A stretch of 5,500 nt of DNA from Pseudopedobacter sp045629485 (lineage in GTDB: Bacteria > Bacteroidota > Bacteroidia > Sphingobacteriales > Sphingobacteriaceae): the NCBI GenBank assembly GCA_045629485.1, contig JAZQRF010000047.1:1-5500 (forward strand), read 5' to 3'. Below, in pieces: positions 1 to 5,500 of this stretch. Each line of letters opens with the position of its first letter. Position 1 is the stretch's first letter. The notes below the pieces were generated by a model. That model made no database searches, was not told where the DNA came from, and saw only the letters and a program-made list of their open reading frames with translations. The translations under genes were made by a program, and so were the position numbers.

Positions 1-930
1 ATGGAAGGAATGATTCGTCAGATATGGAAAAACAATCCATCTATTGATATTTGTATGATTTACACAATATTCAATGGGCAGTCTGAAATTTATGCTTCTG
101 GAAAAGTTCCGGCTAATATTAGGGGACTTGAAACAATAGCCGATCATTACCAGATTCCGTCAATTCATATGGGACTCGAAGCCAGTTATCTGGAAAAAGA
201 AGGAAAGTTATTTTGGAAAGCACCTGCCGGAACAGTTACCGATAAAATAATTTTTTCAAATGATGGAACACATCCAGTAGAAGCAGGGGGGGATTTATAT
301 GCACAAGCAATTGCCCGTTCTTTTATAAAAATGAAAGACAATGCGGGAGTGATAAAACATGATATTCCAGTTCCGCTTAATGCAAATAATTGGGAAGATG
401 CTAAAATGTTTGCACCCTTGGAAATCGCTAATTTCAGTAAAGGGTGGACTGCTGTAAACCCACAAACAATTCGCGAGTTTAATCAGTTTGCCGATTGGTT
501 TCCTTATGTAATGAAGGCCGAAACTTCTGGTGAATCCTTCACTTTTAAGTTTAAGGGTTCTATGTTGGGCTTTTTTGATATTGGCGGGCCCGAAGCCGGA
601 CAGCTTATACTGGAAGTTGATGGTCAAAGAATGAGGATACAAAAACAAACAGGAACACTTGCCTTAAAAGCTGTGGGAAACAGTGAGTCAACAAATCTGA
701 TTAATAGATTCAATTCTTTTTGTAATAATAGGTACAGAGGGCAGGCAGAATTTATAGAGTTAACACCAGGAATACATACTGTCAAGTTTATTGTTTCTCC
801 CGAAAAAGCAAATAAGAAACAAATTTTAGGAGAAGCACAATTGAAGGATATAACAAATAATCCCGACAGATACGATAACACCAATCTGTATATCGGTAAA
901 ATACTAATAAGAGGCGAAATAGTCAAATAA
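1..930 (+). CDS. SGNH/GDSL-type hydrolase with C-terminal beta-rich domain, 5'-truncated by window edge
   Basis: Probable esterase or deacetylase of the SGNH/GDSL superfamily; only the C-terminal 309 codons are visible. Residues 1-22 (EGMIRQIWKNNP then IDICMIYT) fit the helix and strand before the last catalytic block. Residues 88-91 (DGTH, followed by PVEAGG and LYA) fit block V, with Asp88 and His91 as the catalytic acid and base. The nucleophile Ser block (GDS-like) and the Gly and Asn oxyanion blocks would lie upstream, so the Met at position 1 is probably internal and not the true start. Residues about 150-307 form a beta-rich domain (FKFKGSMLGFF, GPEAGQLILEVDG, RYRGQAEF, LTPGIHTVKFIV), of the type seen after SGNH domains in Bacteroidota polysaccharide esterases. 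The domain type is clear; the substrate is unknown. A run of seven G lies at 286-292, just after the His91 codon. The next gene follows after 43 bp on the same strand, which suggests co-transcription. Confidence 0.8.
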   Translation: MEGMIRQIWKNNPSIDICMIYTIFNGQSEIYASGKVPANIRGLETIADHYQIPSIHMGLEASYLEKEGKLFWKAPAGTVTDKIIFSNDGTHPVEAGGDLYAQAIARSFIKMKDNAGVIKHDIPVPLNANNWEDAKMFAPLEIANFSKGWTAVNPQTIREFNQFADWFPYVMKAETSGESFTFKFKGSMLGFFDIGGPEAGQLILEVDGQRMRIQKQTGTLALKAVGNSESTNLINRFNSFCNNRYRGQAEFIELTPGIHTVKFIVSPEKANKKQILGEAQLKDITNNPDRYDNTNLYIGKILIRGEIVK

Positions 931-973
931 TTACAAACGATAAGAAATAATCAACACATTAAATATTTAGATA

Positions 974-1894
974 ATGAGCAACAGAATTTTACTTTATACA
1001 CAGAGCTTCACCTTTTTTGTTTTTTTATCCCTGATAAGTGTTTTTTCCTACGCTCAGGATGGTGGTAAAGCTTTAAGAATATTTGTAATAGGGAACAGTT
1101 TTTCACAAAATGCTACCGCATATTTACCCGATTTTGCCAAAGAAAGAGGGAAAGAATTAATTATTGGAAGAGCCCAATTAGGAGGATGTTCTTTAGAAAA
1201 ACATTGGGGCTTTGTAGAGCTTGCAGAGGCTAATCCGGACGATCCAAAAGGGAGAGCTTATAAAGGTAAATCATTACGTATGTTACTGTCAGAAGGGACA
1301 TGGGATGTTGTGACTATGCAACAATACTCATATCATTCAGCAGATTTAGAAACTTACGGTCCTTATGCTCAAAAGCTTTATGATTTCATCAAACAAATTC
1401 AGCCAAATGCTAAGATTATTTTACACCAAACATGGGCATACAGGGCAGATGCGAAAAAATTTGGTAGAGTAGTTCCTGGGAAATTAGCTCAAAACCAAAC
1501 AGAGATGTGGCAGAAATCAAGAGAAGCGTATCATACAGTAGCAAAACAGCTGAATGTAAAGATTCTTCCGGTAGGCGATGCTTTTAACACTGTTGCTACT
1601 GATAATAAATTCGGATTTAAAAAAGATGAGAGTTTTGATTATGATAATCCGGTTTATCCAAATCTTCCAAAACAGGATTACTCTTTAAATATGGGATATT
1701 ATTGGAAAGATAAAAAAATAGTGTTCGATCCAAATCATGCAAACGAATCGGGAAGATACCTGGGCTCATTAATCTGGTATTCATTTTTATTTAATGAATC
1801 ACCAAAAAAATTACAATTCATACCAGATAAAGTTCCAACAGAATTTGCATCATATTTAAAGAAAGTAGCTATAAAAGCTTACAGCAGCAAATAA
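974..1894 (+). CDS. Exported DUF4886 family protein (SGNH-like hydrolase)
   Basis: Complete 306-residue protein. Residues 1-27 form a signal peptide with a hydrophobic core (FFVFLSLISVF) and a predicted cut after SYA, leaving Gln28 at the mature N-terminus. There is no lipobox Cys, so a soluble periplasmic or secreted protein is expected. Family marks of DUF4886 are visible in order: GNSFS at 40-44 with Ser42 as likely nucleophile; LGGCS at 69-73; WDVVTMQQYS at 110-119; PNAKIILHQTWAY at 144-156; and DPNH at 252-255 followed by ESGRYLGSLIWY, giving Asp252 and His255 as likely acid and base. DUF4886 is an SGNH-related family often found in Bacteroidota polysaccharide-use loci; carbohydrate ester hydrolysis is an inference, not shown. 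The start at 974 is chosen because the signal peptide follows directly. No clear Shine-Dalgarno sequence precedes it, which is normal for this phylum. A strong terminator lies 38 bp after the stop, so this gene ends the transcription unit. Confidence 0.88.
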   Translation: MSNRILLYTQSFTFFVFLSLISVFSYAQDGGKALRIFVIGNSFSQNATAYLPDFAKERGKELIIGRAQLGGCSLEKHWGFVELAEANPDDPKGRAYKGKSLRMLLSEGTWDVVTMQQYSYHSADLETYGPYAQKLYDFIKQIQPNAKIILHQTWAYRADAKKFGRVVPGKLAQNQTEMWQKSREAYHTVAKQLNVKILPVGDAFNTVATDNKFGFKKDESFDYDNPVYPNLPKQDYSLNMGYYWKDKKIVFDPNHANESGRYLGSLIWYSFLFNESPKKLQFIPDKVPTEFASYLKKVAIKAYSSK

Positions 1895-1932
1895 AAAAAG
1901 GATTTTAACCGAAGCATATTTATAATTTTCAT

Positions 1933-1980
1933 AACCGCTTATTGAAAGAGATTGTCTCATTTCAGTAAGCGGTTTTATTT
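1933..1980 (+). terminator. Intrinsic terminator after the DUF4886 gene
   Basis: A perfect 9-bp stem (AACCGCTTA at 1933-1941 with TAAGCGGTT at 1966-1974) continues inward through a T-G pair, five further pairs, one bulged A (1959) and three more pairs (1948-1950 with 1956-1958), closing a 5-base loop. A T-rich tract (TTATTTTA) follows at once. This is the best terminator-like structure in the window. It separates the hydrolase unit from the paralog cluster. Confidence 0.85.
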
Positions 1981-1998
1981 TATGAACTTTTATTGAAA

Positions 1999-2029
1999 TA
2001 TAATTTTGGAATTACAAAACAAAATTATA
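1999..2029. promoter_or_regulatory. 10-bp inverted repeat carrying a Bacteroidota -7-like element on each strand
   Basis: TATAATTTTG at 1999-2008 is perfectly repeated in inverted form at 2020-2029, with 11 bp between the arms. The left arm contains TAATTTTG (2001-2008), an exact match to the Bacteroidota primary sigma -7 consensus TAnnTTTG; by symmetry the right arm gives the same on the minus strand. I see no good -33 TTTG at the expected 19-21 bp upstream. A start just downstream would give a leader of about 160 nt for the gene at 2175. It could equally be an operator for a dimeric regulator. The palindrome is seen directly; its role is inferred. Confidence 0.35.
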
Positions 2030-2041
2030 CTTTTATTAAAT

Positions 2042-2060
2042 AAACCAAACCAAACCAAAC
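2042..2060 (+). repeat. AAACC pentanucleotide tandem repeat, 3.8 copies
   Basis: Three exact AAACC units followed by AAAC, in the upstream region of the paralog cluster. The tract is flanked by a weak 7-bp inverted repeat (AAATAAA at 2038-2044 and TTTATTT at 2064-2070), so it would sit mostly in the loop of that AT-only stem. The rest of the upstream stretch (about 2071-2174) is AT-rich; I see no gene, RNA or clear promoter in it. Confidence 0.7.
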
Positions 2061-2174
2061 TAATTTATTTGTCTTAATTCCATATCTAATAAATAAGTAA
2101 TTAAGAAATGTTAAGAGCAACCATTAAAAATATCAAACGAACCAGTTCATATTAAAACATAAAATAGAAAGATC

Positions 2175-3251
2175 ATGAAGAAAACATTACTACTAAGTTT
2201 TTTGTTAGCTGCGGCAACTCATTCGGCTTTTTCACAAAAAGCATTTACAACAGGAAGTTTGTCAGTTTTAAGAGTAGGTGATGGCACTACAGAATTAAGT
2301 CCGTCGGCATCTCCGGTATTTATAGATGAATATTCTACAACAGGAAAGCTTATTCAAAGTATTGCTTTACCAACGCAAGTATCGGGAAGTAATAAAATTT
2401 TGACATTAGATGGTAACACATCAGGAGTTTCTTCATTTGAAGGAATTTTGTCTCTGTCGCAAAACGGAGAAAGACTTACTGTAACAGGTTACGACGCTCC
2501 TGTAGGTACAAGTGCAGTGACTTCTACAGAAAGTGAAGAAATTAAAAGAGTGGTAGCTGTAATTAATGGCTTGGGAGATGTAAATACAAAAACAGCATTA
2601 AATATTTATCCGAAAACTTTTATCAGTTCGGCTGTTGCAGACGGAGACAACTTATGGATATCTGGCGGTAAAGCAAATATTTACCATACTACCATAGGTG
2701 CTGCAAATGCAACATCATTAGTTTCTCGTACAGGAAGAGGTATGGGTATTTTTGATGGCCAATTGTATAGCGCTCAGTCAACAGGAACTGCCAGTACTTT
2801 GATTGCGGTGGGTAACGGTTTGCCAACAGCAGCAGGACAGGTTGTTATGCCTTTGCCCGGAATGACTATAAATGCTACTACACCATCAGGACGTGATTTC
2901 GTTTTTGTGGATGTAAACCCTAAGATAAAAGGTTATGATGTGCTTTATATTGCTAATGGCGGAATTTCAGATGGTATAACCAAATATTCTTTAGTAGATG
3001 GAGAATGGGTTTCAAATGGAACAATAAAAGGACAATACACGGGAATTACGGCAGTGGTTTCTGGTACCGAAGTAGCAGTATATGGTGTTAAATTCGGTCT
3101 TACATCATCAGAATTATTCAAAATAACTGATAATACCGGCTATAATGGTTCCATTTCAGAATTAAGCAGACTCATTTTGGCAAAAACAGCAAAGAATACA
3201 GTATTCCGTGGACTTTCATTATCACCAAAAGGTAAAGCAAATATTAAATAG
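2175..3251 (+). CDS. Exported beta-propeller-like protein of unknown function, paralog 1, no sorting tail
   Basis: Complete 358-residue protein that I cannot assign to a named function. Residues 1-20 are a signal peptide (MKKTLLLSFLLAAATHSAFS) with a predicted cut before Gln21. The mature part matches the next gene almost end to end, roughly two thirds identical by eye in the first 90 residues: SVLRVGDGTT (30-39), PVFIDEYST (47-55), SIALPT (62-67), LTLDGNT (76-82), SSFEG (86-90), TGYDA (104-108), DGDNLWISGG (156-165), DVLYIA (255-260), KYSLVDGEWV (270-279), FKITDNTGYNG (315-325), FRGLSLSPK (344-352). The recurring strand and DG-turn pattern suggests a propeller of about seven blades; that fold is inferred. 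The protein ends six residues after SPK, where paralog 2 goes on into Fn3-like and T9SS domains, so it has no visible secretion tail and may stay in the periplasm. The start is supported by the signal peptide and a purine-rich AGAAAGA just upstream. The next gene starts 14 bp after the stop, so the two form an operon. Confidence 0.88.
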   Translation: MKKTLLLSFLLAAATHSAFSQKAFTTGSLSVLRVGDGTTELSPSASPVFIDEYSTTGKLIQSIALPTQVSGSNKILTLDGNTSGVSSFEGILSLSQNGERLTVTGYDAPVGTSAVTSTESEEIKRVVAVINGLGDVNTKTALNIYPKTFISSAVADGDNLWISGGKANIYHTTIGAANATSLVSRTGRGMGIFDGQLYSAQSTGTASTLIAVGNGLPTAAGQVVMPLPGMTINATTPSGRDFVFVDVNPKIKGYDVLYIANGGISDGITKYSLVDGEWVSNGTIKGQYTGITAVVSGTEVAVYGVKFGLTSSELFKITDNTGYNGSISELSRLILAKTAKNTVFRGLSLSPKGKANIK

Positions 3252-3265
3252 TAAAAAGAACTATT
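3247..3265 (+). other. Short hairpin at the paralog 1 / paralog 2 junction
   Basis: AATAG at 3247-3251, which includes the stop codon of paralog 1, can pair with CTATT at 3261-3265, directly before the next ATG. The 9-base loop is purine-rich (TAAAAAGAA) and is the only ribosome-binding-like sequence before paralog 2. A ribosome finishing paralog 1 would open the stem, so translational coupling is possible. Five A/T-rich pairs are weak, so this may be chance. Confidence 0.25.
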
Positions 3266-4873
3266 ATGAAAAGTAAATTATTATTAGGCTTATTATTTGC
3301 CGCCGCAACTCAGGTTTCTTTTGCTCAGGTAGCTTTTAAGGATGGTACGCTTTCAGTTTTAAGGATAGGGGACGGAACTACAGCGCTGGGTACCGATGCT
3401 GCTCCTGTATTTATTGACGAATATTCTACAGCAGGTGTACTTCAAAGAAGTATTGCTTTGCCAACGGCATTGCCACAAATTGGAAATAATAAAAGATTAA
3501 CTTTAGATGGAAATACAGCAAACGTTTCTTCTTTTGAAGGTTTATTGGCATTATCTCAGGATGGTAAAAAACTAACCTTAACAGGTTATGACGCTGCTGT
3601 AGGGACAGCTGCTATAGCTAGTTCTGCAAGTGCGACTCATAATAGGGTGATAGGAATTATAGATGGAGCAGGTAATGTAAATACATCAACAGCTTTAAAT
3701 ATTTATAGTGGAAGTTTAATTTCTTCAGCTGTTGTAGATGGAGATGATTTGTGGGTATCAGGTGGTGCTGCAAATATTTACTACACCACTGTTGGTGCTA
3801 CTTCGGCAACTGCGATAGCAGGGCGAACAGGTAGGTCTATGCGTATTTTTAATGATCAATTATATGCCTCACAAAGTGGAAGTTCTTCATTCCCTGTGAT
3901 TTCGATAGGTTCTGGTTTACCTAAAACTGCCGGACAAACTGTAGCTGGTTTACCTGGCATGACTTCTGGGACAGCATATGCCCGGGAATTTTTCTTTGCA
4001 GATATAGATCCCGATATACCGGGGAATGATGTGCTATATATAGTTAATCCATCAAATACCGAGGGTATTGCAAAATATTCTCTTGTTGATGGTGAGTGGG
4101 TATTAAATAGTCGTATTACCGGAACATATATAGGTTTAACAGGAGTTGTTTCCGGAAGTACCGTTACACTTTATGGGGTAAGATTTAGTGCATCGACTAA
4201 TTCATTATTTAAAATAACGGATAATACAGGTTATAATGGAGAAATGTCGACTATAGCTACTCCACTTACAAATCTTGCTACAGCAGGTGCTAATACTGTT
4301 TTTCGTGGAATTTCACTTTCACCAAAAGAAACTACACAACCTGTATCTCTTAGCTCATTTACAGCTAAATCAATCAATCAGGGAGCTCAGTTAAACTGGA
4401 TAACAACATCCGAACAAAATAACTCTCATTTTGAAATTTATCGTTCCACAGATAGACAAAATTTCACATTCCTTGGAGATGTGAAAGGGAACGGAACTTC
4501 AGACAGAGTCTTAAATTATTTATTTATTGATCAGCTTATACCAGCAGGTACCAGTTATTATAAATTACGTCAGGTTGATATTGATGGAAAATATAAGGAA
4601 TACGGGCCAGTTGTTATTCATTCAGATCTGCAAAAAGCTGATGATATAACGCTTAGTGTAAAAGAAAATAGTATTGAACTGGGTATTACAGCTTCAGGGC
4701 CAAAAGCCGAAATTATTATCAGGAATGTTTCTGGTCAGAAAATAATTTCTACGTCTGCCAATTTAAACAAAGGCATAAACCAGGTTAATATTCCTTTCCA
4801 GCAAAATCCGGGTCTTTATATATTATCCGTTAAACAGGAAAACGAAGTTCTTACGAAGAAGTTCATAAAATAG
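3266..4873 (+). CDS. Secreted beta-propeller-like protein with Fn3-like and T9SS type A sorting domains, paralog 2
   Basis: Complete 535-residue exported protein. The signal peptide spans 1-20 (ending VSFA) with Gln21 next. Residues about 22-354 are the propeller-like region shared with both neighbours: VLRIGDGTT (31-39), PVFIDEYST (47-55), LTLDGNT (78-84), FEG (90-92), LTLTGYDA (103-110), DGDDLWVSGG (158-167), DVLYIV (255-260), KYSLVDGEWV (270-279), FKITDNTGYNG (315-325), FRGISLSPK (346-354). Residues about 358-455 match the Fn3-like module common in Bacteroidota (PVSLSSFTAK, LNWITTSEQNNSHFEIYRS, KGNGTS, YYKLRQVDIDGKY). Residues about 462-535 are a T9SS type A C-terminal sorting domain, with IIIRNVSGQKI, PGLYILSV and terminal TKKFIK. 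T9SS substrates pass the outer membrane and usually lose this domain, being released or fixed to the surface. So this product is expected outside the cell, unlike paralog 1. Binding partner or enzyme activity is unknown; no catalytic motif is evident. Confidence 0.92.
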   Translation: MKSKLLLGLLFAAATQVSFAQVAFKDGTLSVLRIGDGTTALGTDAAPVFIDEYSTAGVLQRSIALPTALPQIGNNKRLTLDGNTANVSSFEGLLALSQDGKKLTLTGYDAAVGTAAIASSASATHNRVIGIIDGAGNVNTSTALNIYSGSLISSAVVDGDDLWVSGGAANIYYTTVGATSATAIAGRTGRSMRIFNDQLYASQSGSSSFPVISIGSGLPKTAGQTVAGLPGMTSGTAYAREFFFADIDPDIPGNDVLYIVNPSNTEGIAKYSLVDGEWVLNSRITGTYIGLTGVVSGSTVTLYGVRFSASTNSLFKITDNTGYNGEMSTIATPLTNLATAGANTVFRGISLSPKETTQPVSLSSFTAKSINQGAQLNWITTSEQNNSHFEIYRSTDRQNFTFLGDVKGNGTSDRVLNYLFIDQLIPAGTSYYKLRQVDIDGKYKEYGPVVIHSDLQKADDITLSVKENSIELGITASGPKAEIIIRNVSGQKIISTSANLNKGINQVNIPFQQNPGLYILSVKQENEVLTKKFIK

Positions 4874-4880
4874 AATTTAA

Positions 4881-4924
4881 TAACACAGAAGGTATCATTA
4901 CTCCATAAGATATCTTCTGTGTTA
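4881..4924 (+). terminator. 16-bp stem-loop after paralog 2, terminator-like but without a U tract
   Basis: Bases 4881-4896 pair with 4909-4924 over 16 bp with a single G-T wobble (4892 with 4913), closing a 12-base loop. It starts 8 bp after the stop of paralog 2. The bases after the stem (GATTTATAAC) are T-containing but not a clean T run, on either strand. It could be a leaky terminator, or a 3' stem that stabilises or sets the processing of the mRNA between paralogs 2 and 3. The stem is certain; the role is not. Confidence 0.6.
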
Positions 4925-4940
4925 GATTTATAACTACTGC

Positions 4941-4970
4941 TAAACCCCATTTTTATAATCTACGGGTTTA
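4941..4970 (+). other. 7-bp inverted repeat in the leader of paralog 3
   Basis: TAAACCC at 4941-4947 pairs with GGGTTTA at 4964-4970 around a 16-base AT-rich loop, ending 20 bp before the ATG at 4991. It is the most GC-containing stretch in an AT-rich gap. It could be an operator or a leader hairpin; no supporting promoter match was found beside it. Confidence 0.3.
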
Positions 4971-4990
4971 AATCATAAATAAGTTTTACG

Positions 4991-5500
4991 ATGAAAAGAT
5001 TTTATTACTTATTAATCTCACTGTTTTTTTTTCCGGAGTTTACCGTTGTTAATGCTCAGAATTTATCAAACAGAAATCTATTTGTAGTTAGAATTGGTGA
5101 TGGCAGCAATTTATTAACTAATAATGCAACACCTGTATATCTGGATGAATACAATGTAAATGGTGTTTTGGTAAAAACGATTGCCATGCCAATTGCAGAT
5201 TCTGGTCTTAATAAAAAATTAACCTTATCGGGAAGATATGCTTATGAAGGATATCCGGTATTATCTCCTGATGGAAAATCTGTGAGTTTATTAGGATATA
5301 ATGCACAGCTAGGTACCAATGCTGTAGGTACAACTTCCAGTAGTTCAATTAGCAGGACAGCGGGGATTGTTTATGCCGATGGCAGTGTAAATACCAGTAC
5401 AAGCTTAGAAGATGCTTTTTCTTTAGTAAATGCCCGCTGTGCAGTTTTCGATGGCAATAATGGTATATGGATGACAGGGGGGACGAGTGGAGTTCGATAT
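4991..5500 (+). CDS. Exported beta-propeller-like protein, paralog 3, 3' end outside the window
   Basis: Open for all 170 codons to the window edge with no stop. Residues 1-22 are a signal peptide (MKRFYYLLISLFFFPEF then TVVNA), with Gln23 after the predicted cut. The mature part shares the family pattern: FVVRIGDG (31-38), ATPVYLDEY (46-54), TIAMP (63-67), KKLTLSG (75-81), EG (86-87), LSPDGK (91-96), LLGYNAQLGTNAV (100-112), GSVNTST (131-137), AVFDGNNGIWMTGG (151-164). Identity to paralog 2 is clearly lower than between paralogs 1 and 2, about 40% by eye. It therefore looks like an older duplicate, or one under different selection. Whether it carries a T9SS tail is decided beyond the window. 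The start is set by the signal peptide; no Shine-Dalgarno is seen. A run of nine T (5024-5032) encodes Phe12-Phe14 of the signal peptide. Confidence 0.88.
   Translation, partial: MKRFYYLLISLFFFPEFTVVNAQNLSNRNLFVVRIGDGSNLLTNNATPVYLDEYNVNGVLVKTIAMPIADSGLNKKLTLSGRYAYEGYPVLSPDGKSVSLLGYNAQLGTNAVGTTSSSSISRTAGIVYADGSVNTSTSLEDAFSLVNARCAVFDGNNGIWMTGGTSGVRY

Noticed and set aside
1..3. ATG at the first base as the true start of the hydrolase
   Set aside because: The frame begins in the middle of an SGNH domain, with no Ser nucleophile block or signal peptide, so the gene must start upstream.
295..648. 117-codon open frame on the minus strand
   Set aside because: Lies wholly inside the SGNH hydrolase gene, antisense; its Cys/His/Phe-rich translation has no recognisable domain and no start context.
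624..926. 100-codon open frame on the minus strand
   Set aside because: Also antisense to the hydrolase. Its hydrophobic look comes from the complement of AT-rich codons, and the + strand frame has clear family motifs.
2064..2071. TTTATTTG as a -7 element
   Set aside because: Misses the conserved A at position 2 and has no TTG at the proper distance; the element at 2001-2008 is a better match.
1895..2174. Small gene, CRISPR array or tRNA in the longest non-coding stretch
   Set aside because: Short frames here are only a few codons long, the only direct repeat is the 5-bp AAACC tract, and no cloverleaf-like pairing was seen.
3252..3265. Frameshifted remnant of a sorting domain after paralog 1
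   Set aside because: Only 14 bp separate the stop from the next ATG, and they show no similarity to the Fn3-like or sorting-domain codons of paralog 2.
4923..4930. TAGATTTA as a -7 element for paralog 3
   Set aside because: One mismatch to the consensus, overlaps the arm of the 16-bp hairpin, and no TTG is seen 19-21 bp upstream.
4980..4987. TAAGTTTT as a -7 element for paralog 3
   Set aside because: One mismatch to TAnnTTTG, no -33 partner, and transcription would start at or after the ATG at 4991.

Overview
The window looks like AT-rich chromosomal DNA from a member of the Bacteroidota, probably of the Pedobacter/Sphingobacteriaceae or Flavobacteriia kind (the genus is a guess). The evidence is a C-terminal type IX secretion (T9SS) type A sorting domain ending in KKFIK, preceded by the Fn3-like domain common in that phylum. 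In addition, all four visible signal peptides are followed by Gln at the predicted cleavage site, the start codons lack a clear Shine-Dalgarno sequence, and there is a perfect TAnnTTTG element. All genes lie on the + strand.

Left part (1-1974): the 3' end of an SGNH/GDSL-type hydrolase gene with a C-terminal beta-rich domain, then after 43 bp a complete exported DUF4886 (SGNH-like) hydrolase. The two are probably co-transcribed and end at a strong intrinsic terminator (1933-1980). They look like carbohydrate-esterase-type enzymes, as found in polysaccharide-degrading loci, but the substrate cannot be read from the sequence.

Middle (1895-2174): a 280-bp non-coding stretch. It holds the terminator, a 10-bp inverted repeat whose arms each contain a Bacteroidota -7-like TAATTTTG, and a short AAACC tandem repeat. 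It is the likely promoter and leader region for the second transcription unit.

Right part (2175-5500): three consecutive paralogous genes for exported proteins of unknown function, the third cut by the window edge. Each mature protein starts with the same pattern (V-V/L-R-I/V-GDG, PVF/Y-I/L-DEY, IALP/IAMP, LTL-x-G, EG, LS-x-D/N-G, GY-D/N-A-x-x-GT). By motif spacing they look like a beta-propeller of about seven blades. The second paralog continues into an Fn3-like domain and a T9SS sorting domain, so it should be secreted and possibly anchored at the cell surface. The first stops right where the propeller ends and has no sorting tail. The first two are 14 bp apart and form an operon. The third follows a 117-bp gap with a 16-bp hairpin. 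This tandem family with mixed secretion tails is the most interesting part of the window; I do not recognise a described system in it.
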